42,556 nucleotides of DNA from Burkholderiaceae bacterium (GCA_016790515.1 JAEUOY010000034.1:1-42556); one strand, 5' to 3'. Positions 7,688 through 20,591 are shown, numbered from the stretch's first letter. Numbers and translations: made by a program. The notes: a model not told the origin generated them from the letters alone.

Positions 7688-9166
7688 TCATTTCAGGATG
7701 TCGCCCAGGCAGAGGTACTTGAGCTCGACATAGTCGTCGATGCCCTGGTGCGCGCCTTCGCGGCCGAGGCCGGATTGCTTGACCCCGCCGAACGGCACCT
7801 CGGCGGTCGAGATCAGCCCGGTGTTGATGCCGACCATGCCGTACTCCAGCGCCTCGCCGACGCGGAACACGCGGCCGATGTCGCGGGTGTAGAAGTAGCT
7901 GGCCAGGCCGAACTCGGTGTCGTTGGCCAGCGTGACGGCCTCGGCCTCGGTATCGAAGCGGAACACTGGCGCCACCGGGCCGAAGGTCTCCTCCTTCGCG
8001 CACAGCATCCCCGCGGTCACGTCGGCCAGCACGGTCGGGGTGTAGAAGCGATCGCCGATCCGGCTGCCGCCGGACACCACCCGCGCGCCCTTGGCCAGCG
8101 CGTCGGCGACATGGGCCTCGACCTTGGCGACGGCCTGGTCGTCGATCAGCGGGCCCTGGCTGACCCCGGCCTCGAAGCCGTTGCCGACCTTGATGCTCCG
8201 GCTCCGCTCGGCCAGCTTCTCGACGAAGCGGTCGTAGACGCCGGACTGGACGTAGAAGCGGTTGGCACAGACGCAGGTCTGCCCGGCGTTGCGGTACTTG
8301 CTGACCATCGCGCCTTCGACCGCCGAATCGAGGTCGGCATCGTCGAAGACGATGAACGGCGCGTTGCCGCCGAGCTCGAGGCTCAGCTTCTTCACGGTGG
8401 GCGCACATTGCCGCGCCAGGATGCGGCCGACCTCGGTGCTGCCGGTGAACGAGAGGTGGCGCACGGTGTCGCTGCTGCACAGCACCTTGCCGATCTCGAT
8501 GCTGTTGTCGCTGTCGGCACTCAGCACGTTGAGCACGCCCGCCGGCATGCCCGCGCGCTGCGCCAGTTCGGCCACCGCCAGGGCCGACAGCGGCGTCGCC
8601 TCGGCCGGCTTGATCACCACCGGGCAGCCGGCGGCCAGTGCCGGCGCCACCTTGCGGGTGATCATCGCGATCGGGAAGTTCCACGGCGTGATCGCCGCGC
8701 AGACGCCGATCGGCTGCTTGACGACCAGGAAGCGCTTGTTGTTGTCGGTGGTCGGGATCGTCTCGCCGTAGATCCGCCTGGCCTCCTCGGCGAACCACTC
8801 GATGAAGCTGGCGCCGTAGACCACCTCGCCACGCGCCTCGGCCAGCGGCTTGCCCTGCTCGGCGGTCATGATCCGGGCCAGGTCGTCGGCATGCTGGTGC
8901 AGCAGCGCGAACCACTTCATCAGCACGGCGGCACGTTCCTTGGCGGTCTTCGTTCGCCACGGCCCCCAGGCCTTCTCGGCGGCGACGATCGCGTGGTGGG
9001 TCTCGACCGGGCCCAGGTTGGCGACGTCGGCCAGCTTCGATCCGGTGGCCGGGTCGTTCACGTCGAAGCGGCTGCCGCCGGCGACCCATTCGCCGCCGAT
9101 CAGCGCGTCGGTCTTCAGCAGCCCGGGGTCGGCCAGCGTGGCCAGCGGCGAGGTCTTCATGTCCAT
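7688..9166 (-). CDS. gabD: NAD(P)-dependent succinate/glutarate-semialdehyde dehydrogenase
   Basis: This 492-residue aldehyde dehydrogenase has the full set of family residues: N163 in PWNFP, E264 in LELGGNAP, and the catalytic C298 in NAGQTCVCANR. C300 is the second Cys of the GabD-type redox pair. IKPAEATPLSALA and the GabD-like C terminus (EGAHQGIDDYVELKYL) support the succinate-semialdehyde/glutarate-semialdehyde branch. It oxidises the C4 or C5 semialdehyde to the dicarboxylate in the cytoplasm. The start at 9166 has a GGAG about 6 nt upstream; a second ATG two codons later is possible. The coupled CoA-transferase and glutaryl-CoA dehydrogenase a few kb away suggest a role in glutarate (lysine) breakdown, but GABA use is equally possible. 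Confidence 0.92.
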   Translation of the reverse strand: MDMKTSPLATLADPGLLKTDALIGGEWVAGGSRFDVNDPATGSKLADVANLGPVETHHAIVAAEKAWGPWRTKTAKERAAVLMKWFALLHQHADDLARIMTAEQGKPLAEARGEVVYGASFIEWFAEEARRIYGETIPTTDNNKRFLVVKQPIGVCAAITPWNFPIAMITRKVAPALAAGCPVVIKPAEATPLSALAVAELAQRAGMPAGVLNVLSADSDNSIEIGKVLCSSDTVRHLSFTGSTEVGRILARQCAPTVKKLSLELGGNAPFIVFDDADLDSAVEGAMVSKYRNAGQTCVCANRFYVQSGVYDRFVEKLAERSRSIKVGNGFEAGVSQGPLIDDQAVAKVEAHVADALAKGARVVSGGSRIGDRFYTPTVLADVTAGMLCAKEETFGPVAPVFRFDTEAEAVTLANDTEFGLASYFYTRDIGRVFRVGEALEYGMVGINTGLISTAEVPFGGVKQSGLGREGAHQGIDDYVELKYLCLGDILK

Positions 9167-9242
9167 CGGAATCTCCGGCAGGGTAAGGGTCGGCACGGGT
9201 GAGGCCGGTCGGAGTCGAACTCTACCCTCGCGGTTGTTGCTT

Positions 9243-9264
9243 GGCGCCATCAGGGATGGGCGCC
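9243..9264. other. Strong hairpin between gabD and the cytochrome gene
   Basis: Two GGCGCC copies with AT/AT flanks form an 8-bp stem with one bulged G around a CAGGG loop. No T-run follows on either strand, so it is not an intrinsic terminator. It lies upstream of the putative -35 of the cytochrome gene and in the upstream region of gabD. Confidence 0.4.
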
Positions 9265-9265
9265 G

Positions 9266-9294
9266 TTGACGCTGGTCAGCCCATGATCGATAGT
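9266..9294 (+). promoter_or_regulatory. Candidate sigma-70 promoter for the di-haem cytochrome
   Basis: TTGACG (9266-9271), a 17-nt spacer and GATAGT (9289-9294) match the -35/-10 consensus at 5/6 and 4/6 positions. This would place the transcription start about 55 nt before the ATG at 9356. Confidence 0.4.
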
Positions 9295-9355
9295 GCCGCT
9301 GGCCGCCAGGCACCAGCAACGGGGTGCATGGTCCGGTGCGAGGCTGGAGGAGATG

Positions 9356-11179
9356 ATGAACAAGATCCCCGTTGCCGTGGCGCTGGCCGCCATGCTGGTG
9401 CTGCCGGGCTGCAATGAGCCGCCGCCGACGCCGCCCGAGGCGAGGCCGGTGTGGCTCGAACAGAACTGGACCGCCGAGCAGCGGCAGTGGTACCACCACG
9501 TCAGCCAGGGCACCGCGACGCTGCCGGTGCCCTACAAGTGGTTCATGGCGCTCGAGGAACCGGCGCTGCGGCCGCTGGGCCAGCCGGCGCTGTTCAGCAG
9601 CAGCGCCTACCTGCGGCGCTGGGGATTCATCGACAGCCCGGTCGGCCCCGGCAACCCCGGCGGCCTGCCGGTGGGCTTCGCGATCGACGAGCAGCACCGC
9701 GACCCGAACACCGGCAAGGTGTCGCAGGCGATCGGCCTGACCTGCGCGGCCTGCCACACCGGCCAGCTGCGCTACAAGGGCGTGTCGATCCGCATCGACG
9801 GCGGCGTCGCGACGATCGATCTGCCGGGCCTGGCCGCGGCGCTGGGCATGGCCGTGGCCTTCACCGAATACGTGCCCGGCCGCTTCGACCGCTTCGCCCG
9901 GCGCCTGCTGGGCGACGACGCATCGCTGCAGGACCGCCAGCGGCTGAAGGGCGAGGTGTCGGCGACGCTGGCGATGTTCCAGCACCTGAAGTCGCTGGAC
10001 GACACGGTCAAGGACCAGAGCATTGCCGAGGGCTTCACCCGGCTGGACGCGCTGACGCGCATCGGCAACCAGGTGTTCGGCCTCAGCGCCGACAAGCCGG
10101 CCAACTACCGCCCGACCAATGCGCCGGTGAAGTATCCGCATGTCTGGACCACGCCCTGGTTCGACTGGGTGCAGTACAACGGCTCGATCATGCAGCCGAT
10201 CGTGCGCAACGCCGGCGAGGCGCTGGGCGTGGTGGCCTCGGTCAACCTGGCCGGGCCGGCCGAGACCCGCTTCGACAGTTCGGTGCCGATCGACACGCTG
10301 CACCGCATCGAACAGCAGCTGGCCGGGCCGGCGCATCCGACGGCGGGCCAGGCGTTCACCGGGCTGAAGGCGCCGCGCTGGCCCGAGGAGCTGCTGGGCG
10401 CCATCGACCGCCAGAAGGCCGCGAAGGGCCAGGAGCTGTACGTCCGGCACTGCCAGAACTGCCACCTGCCGCCGATCGCCAGCCCGGCGTTCTGGGACCC
10501 GCGGCGCTGGGCGACGCTGCCCGGCAGCGAGACCGCCTACCTGAAGCTCAAGCTGGTGCCGATCAGCCATGTCGGCACCGACGAGATGCAGGCCAGGGCG
10601 CTGGCCGAGCGCAAGGTCGACACCCGCGGCATGGGCCTGAACACCACGCTGTGGACGCCCGATGCGGGCAAGTGGACCGACTGCAGCCCGATGCCCAGCC
10701 CGCTGACCGACGGCGCCGAGCTGCCCTACGGCGCCGCGCTCGGCGCGGTGGTGCAGCACACGGTGCAGCGCTGGTACGAGCGCAACAACACGCCGCCCGA
10801 CCTGCGCCGGGCGATGGACGGCGACCGGCCGAACTGCCTGAACGCGGCGATGGCCTACAAGGCGCGGCCGCTGGACGGCATCTGGGCGGCCGGGCCGTTC
10901 CTGCACAACGGCAGCGTGCCCGATCTGATGGCGCTGCTGTCACCGCTGGCCGAGCGGCCGAAACGCTTCCACCTCGGCAACGCCGAGTTCGACCCGCTGC
11001 GCGTCGGGCCGGTCACGGCGCCGTTCGAAGGCGGCTTCGAGCTCGACACCACGATCGCGGGCAACTCGAACCGCGGCCATGAATTCGACGATGCGCCGAG
11101 CGGAACGCGGGGCGTGATCGGCCCGCGGCTGACGCCGGACGAGCGCGCGGCGCTGGTCGAATACCTGAAGTCGCTCTAG
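9356..11179 (+). CDS. RoxA-like di-haem cytochrome c lipoprotein
   Basis: The 607-residue protein begins with a lipoprotein signal (hydrophobic core and VLPGC, lipid-carrying C19). It has two haem c attachment motifs, CAACH (130-134) and CQNCH (366-370). The spacing of about 230 residues, together with TPWFDWVQYNGS and GPFLHNGSVPDL, matches the RoxA-like family, which includes rubber oxygenase RoxA and many uncharacterised cytochromes labelled di-haem peroxidase. It should sit in the periplasm or be lipid-anchored. The ATG at 9356 is preferred because GGAGG at 9346-9350 is then properly spaced; an ATG directly before it (9353) is too close. Its enzymatic activity (dioxygenase, peroxidase or electron transfer) cannot be told from sequence. 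It ends 6 nt from the convergent CoA-transferase. Confidence 0.85.
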   Translation: MNKIPVAVALAAMLVLPGCNEPPPTPPEARPVWLEQNWTAEQRQWYHHVSQGTATLPVPYKWFMALEEPALRPLGQPALFSSSAYLRRWGFIDSPVGPGNPGGLPVGFAIDEQHRDPNTGKVSQAIGLTCAACHTGQLRYKGVSIRIDGGVATIDLPGLAAALGMAVAFTEYVPGRFDRFARRLLGDDASLQDRQRLKGEVSATLAMFQHLKSLDDTVKDQSIAEGFTRLDALTRIGNQVFGLSADKPANYRPTNAPVKYPHVWTTPWFDWVQYNGSIMQPIVRNAGEALGVVASVNLAGPAETRFDSSVPIDTLHRIEQQLAGPAHPTAGQAFTGLKAPRWPEELLGAIDRQKAAKGQELYVRHCQNCHLPPIASPAFWDPRRWATLPGSETAYLKLKLVPISHVGTDEMQARALAERKVDTRGMGLNTTLWTPDAGKWTDCSPMPSPLTDGAELPYGAALGAVVQHTVQRWYERNNTPPDLRRAMDGDRPNCLNAAMAYKARPLDGIWAAGPFLHNGSVPDLMALLSPLAERPKRFHLGNAEFDPLRVGPVTAPFEGGFELDTTIAGNSNRGHEFDDAPSGTRGVIGPRLTPDERAALVEYLKSL

Positions 11180-11185
11180 CCGCTG

Positions 11186-12382
11186 CTATGGCGCCGGCCA
11201 GCCGGCGCCGGCGGCCAGCGCGGCGCGGATCGCGTCGCCCTGCGCATCGAGCCCCGGCGGTGGCTGGTCGGCGATCGCCCGTTCGCCGTCGAAGCGCATC
11301 GGGTTGGCGACCAGCGGCATCGGCTTTTCCGCGCCGCTGTCGAGCTCGATCTTCATGCCGCGCGCCAGCACCTGCGGGTGCTGGAACACGCCGGGCAGGT
11401 CGAGGATCGGTGCGCAGGGCACGGCGTTGGGCTCGAGCAGGTCCATCCACTGCTGGGTGGTTCGTTCGAGCATCCAGCCCGCCAGCTGCGGGATCAGGCT
11501 GTCGCGGTGCACGATGCGCGCGGCGTTGGTGGCGTAGAGCTCGTTCTGGGCCATGCGCGGGTGGCCGGCCAGCTCGCAGAAACGGGCGAACTGGCCGTCG
11601 TTGCCCACCGCCAGCACGATGTGGCCGTCCTGCGTCGCGAACACCTGGTAGGGCACGACGTTCATGTGCGCGTTGCCCATGCGCTTGGGCACCAGGCCGC
11701 CGACCAGGTGGTTGCTGGCCTGGTTGGCCAGCATCGCGACCTGCACGTCGAGCAGCGCGGCGTCGATCCAGCGGCCATGCCCGGTGCGGCCGCGCTCGAT
11801 CAGCGCCGCCAGGATCGCGGTGGTGGCGTACAGCCCGGTGAACAGGTCGGCCACTGCGACGCCCACCTTCTGCGGCTGGCTGCCGGGCGTGCCGTCCTTC
11901 TCGCCGGTGACGCTCATCAGCCCGCCGGTGGCCTGGATCGCGAAGTCGTAGCCGGCGGCAGGCGCCATCGGCCCGGTCTGGCCATAGCCGGTGACCGAGC
12001 AGTACACCAGCTTCGGGTTCAGCGTCGACAGGCTGGCGTAGTCGAGCCCGTACTTGGCGAGCTGGCCGACCTTGTAGTTCTCCAGCACCACGTCGGCTTC
12101 CATCGCCAGCTGGCGCACCATCGCCACTCCGTCGGGCGTGGCGATGTCGATCGCCACCGAGCGCTTGCCGCGGTTGGTGCTGAGGTAGTAGGCCGACATC
12201 CGGTCCTCGGCCGGGCCCCACCAGGGCGGGCCCCAGGCGCGGGTGTCGTCGCCGGGCCCGGGCCGCTCGACCTTGATCACGTCGGCGCCGTAGTCGGCGA
12301 GGATCTGGCCCGACCAGGGGCCGGCCAGCACGCGCGAGAGATCGAGGACGCGGATGCCGTCCAGCAGTCTGGGCCCGCTCAT
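11186..12382 (-). CDS. Class III (CaiB/BaiF) CoA-transferase, probable glutarate CoA-transferase
   Basis: This 398-residue protein shows the family III layout: LDLSRVLAGPWSGQ at the N terminus, GADVIKVERPGPGD, STNRGKRS, and the catalytic Asp at D179 in VAVADLFTG. Such enzymes move CoA from a donor such as succinyl-CoA to another carboxylic acid. Its start codon overlaps the stop of the upstream gcdH gene by one base (TGATG), so the two are translationally coupled. That pairing is the known arrangement for succinyl-CoA:glutarate CoA-transferase, which makes the substrate of GcdH. The family is certain. Glutarate as acceptor is inferred from the partner. Confidence 0.88.
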   Translation of the reverse strand: MSGPRLLDGIRVLDLSRVLAGPWSGQILADYGADVIKVERPGPGDDTRAWGPPWWGPAEDRMSAYYLSTNRGKRSVAIDIATPDGVAMVRQLAMEADVVLENYKVGQLAKYGLDYASLSTLNPKLVYCSVTGYGQTGPMAPAAGYDFAIQATGGLMSVTGEKDGTPGSQPQKVGVAVADLFTGLYATTAILAALIERGRTGHGRWIDAALLDVQVAMLANQASNHLVGGLVPKRMGNAHMNVVPYQVFATQDGHIVLAVGNDGQFARFCELAGHPRMAQNELYATNAARIVHRDSLIPQLAGWMLERTTQQWMDLLEPNAVPCAPILDLPGVFQHPQVLARGMKIELDSGAEKPMPLVANPMRFDGERAIADQPPPGLDAQGDAIRAALAAGAGWPAP

Positions 12383-13563
12383 CACGAAAAGGCGGGAATG
12401 CCGGTGATCGCCCGCCCCAGGATCAGCGCGTGCACGTCGTGGGTGCCTTCGTAGGTATTGACCACCTCGAGGTTGACCATGTGGCGCACGATGCCGTATT
12501 CGTCGGAAATGCCGTTGCCGCCGAGCATGTCGCGCGCCTGGCGGGCGATGTCCAGCGCCTTGCCGCAGCTGTTGCGCTTGAGGATCGACGTGACCTCGAC
12601 CGACGCGGTGCCGGCGTCCTTCATGCGGCCCAGCTGCAGGCAGCCCTGCAGGCCCAGCGCGATCTCGGTCTGCATGTCGGCCAGCTTCTTCTGGATCAGC
12701 TGGTTGGCGGCCAGCGGCCGGCCGAACTGCTGGCGGTCGATCACGTACTGGCGGGCGCGGTGGAAGCAGTCCTCGGCCGCGCCCAGTGCGCCCCAGGCGA
12801 TGCCGTAGCGCGCGCTGTTCAGGCAGGTGAAGGGGCCCTTCAGGCCGCGCACCTCGGGGAAGGCGTCCTCCTCGGGGCAGAACACGCCGTCCATCACGAT
12901 CTCGCCGGTGATCGACGCGCGCAGCCCCACCTTGCTGTGGATCGCCGGCGCGCTCAGGCCCTTGGCGCCCTTGTTCAGGATGAAGCCGCGGATCTGGCCG
13001 CCGTCGTCCTTGGCCCAGACGACGAAGACATCGGCGATCGGGCTGTTGGTGATCCACATCTTGCTGCCGGTCAGGCTGTAGCCGCCGTCGACCTTCTTCG
13101 CGCGGGTGACCATGCTGCCGGGGTCGGAGCCGTGGTTCGGCTCGGTCAGGCCGAAGCAGCCGACCCATTCGCCGCGCGCCAGCTTGGGCAGGTACTTCTG
13201 CTTCTGCGCCTCGGTGCCGAACGAGTGGATCGGCACCATCACCAGCGAACTCTGCACGCTCATCATCGAGCGATAGCCCGAATCGACGCGCTCGACCTCG
13301 CGCGCGACCAGGCCGTAGCAGACATAGTTCAGCCCGGCGCCGCCGTAGGCCTCGGGGATCGTGCTGCCGAGCAGGCCCAGCTCGCCCATCTCGTTGAAGA
13401 TCGCGCGGTCGGTCCTCTCGTGGCGGAAGGCCTCCAGCACGCGCGGCGCCAGCCGCTCCTGGCAATAGGCGTGGGCGGCGTCGCGAACAGCGCGTTCGTC
13501 TTCGGTGAGCTGCGCGTCGAGCAGCAGCGGGTCTTCCCAGGAATACTTTGCGTGGCTGGCCAT
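12382..13563 (-). CDS. gcdH: Glutaryl-CoA dehydrogenase
   Basis: The 393-residue acyl-CoA dehydrogenase is recognised as the glutaryl-CoA type by its N terminus ([17 protein letters not shown]), [32 protein letters not shown] and the C-terminal [18 protein letters not shown], whose E372 is the catalytic base. It is a FAD enzyme that oxidises and decarboxylates glutaryl-CoA to crotonyl-CoA, feeding lysine, tryptophan or glutarate carbon into beta-oxidation, with electrons going to ETF. It is first in a two-gene operon with the CoA-transferase. The 145 nt or less between its start and the divergent toxin-antitoxin genes must hold both promoters. A GTTCGAAC palindrome (13604-13611) lies 40 nt upstream of its ATG and could be an operator. 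Confidence 0.95.
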   Translation of the reverse strand: MASHAKYSWEDPLLLDAQLTEDERAVRDAAHAYCQERLAPRVLEAFRHERTDRAIFNEMGELGLLGSTIPEAYGGAGLNYVCYGLVAREVERVDSGYRSMMSVQSSLVMVPIHSFGTEAQKQKYLPKLARGEWVGCFGLTEPNHGSDPGSMVTRAKKVDGGYSLTGSKMWITNSPIADVFVVWAKDDGGQIRGFILNKGAKGLSAPAIHSKVGLRASITGEIVMDGVFCPEEDAFPEVRGLKGPFTCLNSARYGIAWGALGAAEDCFHRARQYVIDRQQFGRPLAANQLIQKKLADMQTEIALGLQGCLQLGRMKDAGTASVEVTSILKRNSCGKALDIARQARDMLGGNGISDEYGIVRHMVNLEVVNTYEGTHDVHALILGRAITGIPAFS

Positions 13564-13600
13564 GTTGCGATCCTCGGTTTCGGGCAGTGGTGAACGATAG

Positions 13601-13953
<353 letters not shown>

Positions 13954-13954
<1 letters not shown>

Positions 13955-14415
13955 TGGCGCCCACGGTCCGCACGGGCGAGCCGGCCCCCGACCTCGTGGT
14001 GCTCGATGCGTCGTTCGTGCTGCGCTACGTGCTGCACACCGATGCGCCGCGGCCGCATCCGTCAGGCCTCGGCCTGCTCAGGGGCTGCGAGCTGATCGTG
14101 CCCGCGCTGTGGAACGCCGAGGTGGCCAACGCGCTGGTGCAGGCCGAGCGCCGGGCCGCCGTGCCGCCGGCGCGGATCGGCGCGGCGCTGTCGGCGCTGA
14201 TGGCGCTCGAGCCCTCGGTCGACACCGTGCCGGTGGACGTGGCGCGCAACCTGGAATGCGCCCGCGCCCATGGGCTCTCGGCCTATGACAGCCTGTATTT
14301 CGAACTGGCGCTGCGCCGCAAGGCCGCGCTCGCCACCTACGACGCTGCGATGATCGCTGCCGCCCCGCGCGCCGGCATCCGACTGTTTCCGAACCCCGAA
14401 GGCCTGACGGCCTGA
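13954..14415 (+). CDS. PIN-domain toxin, VapC-type ribonuclease
   Basis: The 153-residue PIN-domain protein keeps all four acidic metal-binding residues: D18 (VVLDASFVL), E56 ([10 protein letters not shown]), D112 ([11 protein letters not shown]) and D130 (ATYDAAM). VapC toxins are Mg2+-dependent ribonucleases that cut tRNA or rRNA and stop translation when the antitoxin is degraded. The start overlaps the antitoxin stop by one base. The reading frame is intact, so the toxin is expected to be active. It ends 22 nt before alaS with no terminator in between. Base composition is like the neighbours, so there is no sign of recent transfer. Confidence 0.87.
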
Positions 14416-14437
14416 ACCTGCATCACAAGGCCCCGCC

Positions 14438-17056
<2,619 letters not shown>

Positions 17057-17065
<9 letters not shown>

Positions 17066-17089
17066 TCCGGGCGTGATCCGGGCGTGATT
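17057..17089. repeat. Three tandem 11-bp units spanning the alaS stop
   Basis: CGGGCGTGATC occurs at 17057 and 17068, and a one-base variant (final T) at 17079. Each unit contains TGA (17063, 17074, 17085). Because the period is 11, the three TGAs fall in three different frames, with the first being the alaS stop. No gene lies in the repeat. Confidence 0.75.
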
Positions 17090-17091
17090 CG

Positions 17092-17106
17092 GGCCTGGAT
17101 CAGGCC
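17092..17106. terminator. Hairpin between convergent alaS and the small RHH-like gene
   Basis: GGCCTG-GAT-CAGGCC forms a 6-bp stem with a 3-nt loop exactly at the convergent junction, overlapping the last codons of the minus-strand gene. There is no T-run, so it is at best a weak or Rho-assisted end. Confidence 0.35.
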
Positions 17107-17372
17107 AGCGCGCGCGTCAGCAGCTCGGCGACCAGCGCGTTGAGGCCGCCGTCGTGGCCGGCGGCGCGCTCGCGCAGCCGTGCGACCAGCGGTGCCGGCA
17201 GCTTGCAGGCGAACGGCACCAGGCCGGCGGCGGCGTCGGCGCGGCGCTGGGCCTTGCGGTCGGGCAGTGCGGCGGCGGCCTGGCCGAAGCGGCCGGGCGT
17301 GCCCGACAGCTTGCGCTGGGCCTCGATCTTCAGTTCGAGCTGGCGGGCGAGGTCGGTTTTCTTCAGCGTCAT
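17100..17372 (-). CDS. Small ribbon-helix-helix-like protein
   Basis: This 90-residue protein has a basic, helical N-terminal half (TLKKTDLARQLELKIEAQRKL) and a C-terminal half, from about residue 52, that reads like a ribbon-helix-helix unit: a short strand (VPFACKLP), a helix (APLVARLRERA), a turn and a second helix (LNALVAELLTRAL). Such proteins usually bind DNA as dimers. No toxin gene is adjacent, so I do not call it an antitoxin. It converges with alaS and is divergent from the acetyltransferase gene (74-nt gap), which it could regulate. The fold assignment is from pattern only and the function is unknown. Confidence 0.6.
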   Translation of the reverse strand: MTLKKTDLARQLELKIEAQRKLSGTPGRFGQAAAALPDRKAQRRADAAAGLVPFACKLPAPLVARLRERAAGHDGGLNALVAELLTRALA

Positions 17373-17446
17373 GGGCAGGGGGTGTGGGCTGCCGGCGATG
17401 CACCGACAATGACCGATTGTCGTTCACCCGCCCACGGACGAACCCC

Positions 17447-18004
17447 ATGACACCAGCGCCGATCCAGATCCGCCGTGCCCAGCTCGGCGACGCCGCGGCC
17501 TTCGCCCGCACGATGGGCCACCCCGACGTGATGACCGGCCTGCTGCAGATGCCCTACACCAGCGAGGCCCTGTGGCAGGCGCGCCTGACCGACAGCCTGG
17601 CGCCGGGCAAGCCCGACCTGGTGCTGGTCGCCGAGCGGCCGGATGCCCAGGGCGAGCTGCAGGTGGTCGGCAACGCCGGCCTGCACCCGGTGGGGCCGGC
17701 GCTGCGCCGCCGCCATGCGATGGGGCTGGGCATCGCGGTGCACCCCGAGGCGCAGGGCCAGGGTGTCGGCCGCGCGCTGATGCAGGCGCTGTGCGACTGG
17801 GCCGACGACTGGGGCCAGGTGCTGCGCATCGAGCTGACGGTGTACGTCGACAATCCGCGCGCGATCGCGCTGTACCAGCATTTCGGCTTTCGCCACGAGG
17901 GCCGGCATGTCGGCTACGCGTTGCGCGAAGGCCGCTACGTCGATGCCTTCGCGATGGCCCGCCTGCATCCGAACCCGCCGCGGCTGCCGGCCGCGCCCGC
18001 TTGA
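17447..18004 (+). CDS. GNAT acetyltransferase, YhhY/AaaT-like
   Basis: The 185-residue protein has the GNAT acetyl-CoA loop ([15 protein letters not shown]) followed by the helix-strand stretch [21 protein letters not shown] and a closing [17 protein letters not shown]. From memory this resembles E. coli YhhY (AaaT) closely, an enzyme reported to N-acetylate amino acids such as phenylalanine and methionine. It should be a soluble cytoplasmic enzyme. The ATG at 17447 gives the expected N terminus. It is divergent from the small RHH-like gene and 56 nt upstream of the UPF0149 gene in the same direction. Substrate is inferred. Confidence 0.82.
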   Translation: MTPAPIQIRRAQLGDAAAFARTMGHPDVMTGLLQMPYTSEALWQARLTDSLAPGKPDLVLVAERPDAQGELQVVGNAGLHPVGPALRRRHAMGLGIAVHPEAQGQGVGRALMQALCDWADDWGQVLRIELTVYVDNPRAIALYQHFGFRHEGRHVGYALREGRYVDAFAMARLHPNPPRLPAAPA

Positions 18005-18060
18005 ACCTCGCTGCCCCGACCCCGACCCATGATGAACCCCACCCCCCGCAGGAGTCCCCG

Positions 18061-18837
<777 letters not shown>

Positions 18838-18887
18838 CGGCAGGGGCAGCGACCGGGCCTGTGGTGGGCTGCGCTACATTGCCGGCC

Positions 18888-20129
18888 ATGTCGATCCCCG
18901 TCCCCCATTCGCCGCTGCCGCTGGGCGGCCGCCACATCGTGCTCGGCCTGTCCGGCGGCATCGCCTGCTACAAGTCGGCCGAACTGGTGCGCGAGCTGCA
19001 GCGCGCCGGCGCCTCGGTCCAGGTGGTGATGACCGAGGCGGCCTGCCGCTTCATCACCCCGGTGACGATGCAGGCGCTGTCGGGCCAGTCGGTGGTCACC
19101 GACCAGTGGGATGCGCGCGAGCCGAACAACATGGCGCACATCAACCTGAGCCGCGGCGCCGACGCGATCCTGGTCGCGCCGGCGTCAGCCGACTTCATCG
19201 CCAAGCTCTGCCAGGGCCGCGCCGACGAGGTCCTTTCGCTGCTGTGCCTGGCGCGCCCGGTCGGTGCCTGCCCGCTGCTGCTGGCCCCGGCGATGAACCG
19301 CGAGATGTGGGAACACCCGGCGACCCGCCGCAACATTGCGCAGGCGGTGGCCGACGGCGCCACCGTCTTCGGCCCCGGTTCGGGCGACCAGGCCTGCGGC
19401 GAGGTCGGCGATGGCCGGATGCTCGAGGCGACCGAGATCCGCGACGAACTGATCGCCTTCTTCCAGCCCAAGCTGCTGGCCGGCAGGCGGGTGCTGATCA
19501 CCGCCGGGCCGACCTTCGAGGCGATCGACCCGGTGCGCGGCATCACCAACCTGTCGTCGGGCAAGATGGGCTTCGCGATCGCCCGCGCTGCGCAGGAGGC
19601 CGGCGCCGAGGTCACGCTGGTCGCCGGCCCGGTGCACCTGGCGACGCCGCGCCACGTGCAGCGCATCGACGTGCAGAGCGCGCAGCAGATGCACGACGCG
19701 GTGCTGCCGCTGGCCGCGGCGCACGACGTCTTCGTCGCCACCGCTGCGGTGGCCGACTGGCGGCCCGCCAGCGCCGCCGGCGAGAAGATCAAGAAGGACG
19801 GCTCGGGTGCGGCGCCGGCGCTGCGCTTCAGCGAGAACCCCGACATCCTGGCCGCGGTGGCGCGGCTGCCCGACCGGCCCTACTGTGTCGGTTTCGCCGC
19901 CGAGAGCCACGACCTGGCCCGCCATGCGCGCGAGAAGCGGCTGCGCAAGAACGTGCCGCTGCTGGTCGGCAACCTGGGCCCGGCCACCTTCGGCCGCGAC
20001 GACAACAGCCTGCTGCTGGTCGACGCAGACGGCGAACGAGGGCTGCCCCCCGCCGACAAGCTGAGCCTGGCGCGCGAACTGGTGCGCGAGATCGCCGCCC
20101 GGCTGCGCGCGCCGCTGGTGAGCGCATGA
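18888..20129 (+). CDS. coaBC: Phosphopantothenoylcysteine decarboxylase / phosphopantothenate-cysteine ligase
   Basis: The 413-residue bifunctional protein makes 4'-phosphopantetheine for CoA synthesis. The N-terminal CoaC flavoprotein part shows [18 protein letters not shown], the active-site His in [18 protein letters not shown] and the Cys-containing [13 protein letters not shown]. The C-terminal CoaB part begins near [14 protein letters not shown] and carries NLSSGKMG and EKIKKDG. The ATG at 18888 gives the standard N terminus. Its stop overlaps the ATG of dut by four bases, a conserved bacterial arrangement. All expected motifs are present. Confidence 0.97.
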   Translation: MSIPVPHSPLPLGGRHIVLGLSGGIACYKSAELVRELQRAGASVQVVMTEAACRFITPVTMQALSGQSVVTDQWDAREPNNMAHINLSRGADAILVAPASADFIAKLCQGRADEVLSLLCLARPVGACPLLLAPAMNREMWEHPATRRNIAQAVADGATVFGPGSGDQACGEVGDGRMLEATEIRDELIAFFQPKLLAGRRVLITAGPTFEAIDPVRGITNLSSGKMGFAIARAAQEAGAEVTLVAGPVHLATPRHVQRIDVQSAQQMHDAVLPLAAAHDVFVATAAVADWRPASAAGEKIKKDGSGAAPALRFSENPDILAAVARLPDRPYCVGFAAESHDLARHAREKRLRKNVPLLVGNLGPATFGRDDNSLLLVDADGERGLPPADKLSLARELVREIAARLRAPLVSA

Positions 20130-20575
20130 CGACGATAGCCCTGAAGGTGTTCGACGAGCGCATCGCCGCGCAGCTGCCGGCCTACGCGACGCCGGGCAGC
20201 GCCGGGCTGGACCTGCGCGCCTGCCTGGACGCGCCGCTGGTCATCGAGCCCGGTCAGAGCGAGCTGATCCCCACCGGCCTGGCGATCCACATCGGCGACC
20301 CGGGCCTGGCCGCGATGATCCTGCCGCGCTCGGGCCTGGGCCACCGGCACGGCATCGTGCTGGGCAACCTGGTCGGGCTGATCGACAGCGACTACCAGGG
20401 CCCGCTGATGGTCAGCTGCTGGAACCGCAGCGCCGCGGCGTTCACGGTGCAGCCGCTCGAGCGCATCGCGCAGATGGTGATCGTGCCGGTGGTGCAGGCG
20501 GCGTTCCGGCGGGTCGACGAGTTCGGCGAATCTCAGCGCGGCGAGGGCGGGTTCGGATCGACCGGGAAGACCTGA
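20126..20575 (+). CDS. dut: dUTP pyrophosphatase
   Basis: The 149-residue protein is a trimeric dUTPase with all five motifs: [33 protein letters not shown] (uracil pocket), the [10 protein letters not shown] strand and the C-terminal arm GEGGFGSTG. It hydrolyses dUTP to dUMP, keeping uracil out of DNA and feeding dTMP synthesis. Translation is coupled to coaBC by an ATGA overlap. It converges with the FKBP gene across a 16-nt gap that holds no clear terminator. Confidence 0.97.
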   Translation: MTTIALKVFDERIAAQLPAYATPGSAGLDLRACLDAPLVIEPGQSELIPTGLAIHIGDPGLAAMILPRSGLGHRHGIVLGNLVGLIDSDYQGPLMVSCWNRSAAAFTVQPLERIAQMVIVPVVQAAFRRVDEFGESQRGEGGFGSTGKT

Positions 20576-20591
20576 TTCGGTGCCGGAGCGG

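Noticed and set aside
9209-9226. tRNA T-arm-like stretch (GGAGTCGAACTC) upstream of the di-haem cytochrome
   Set aside because: The flanking bases do not form the 5-bp T stem, and no anticodon or acceptor arms can be drawn around it on either strand.
9293-9355. Earlier ATG at 9293 for the di-haem cytochrome
   Set aside because: It would put 21 hydrophilic residues before the lipoprotein signal, and it lacks the GGAGG site that serves 9356.
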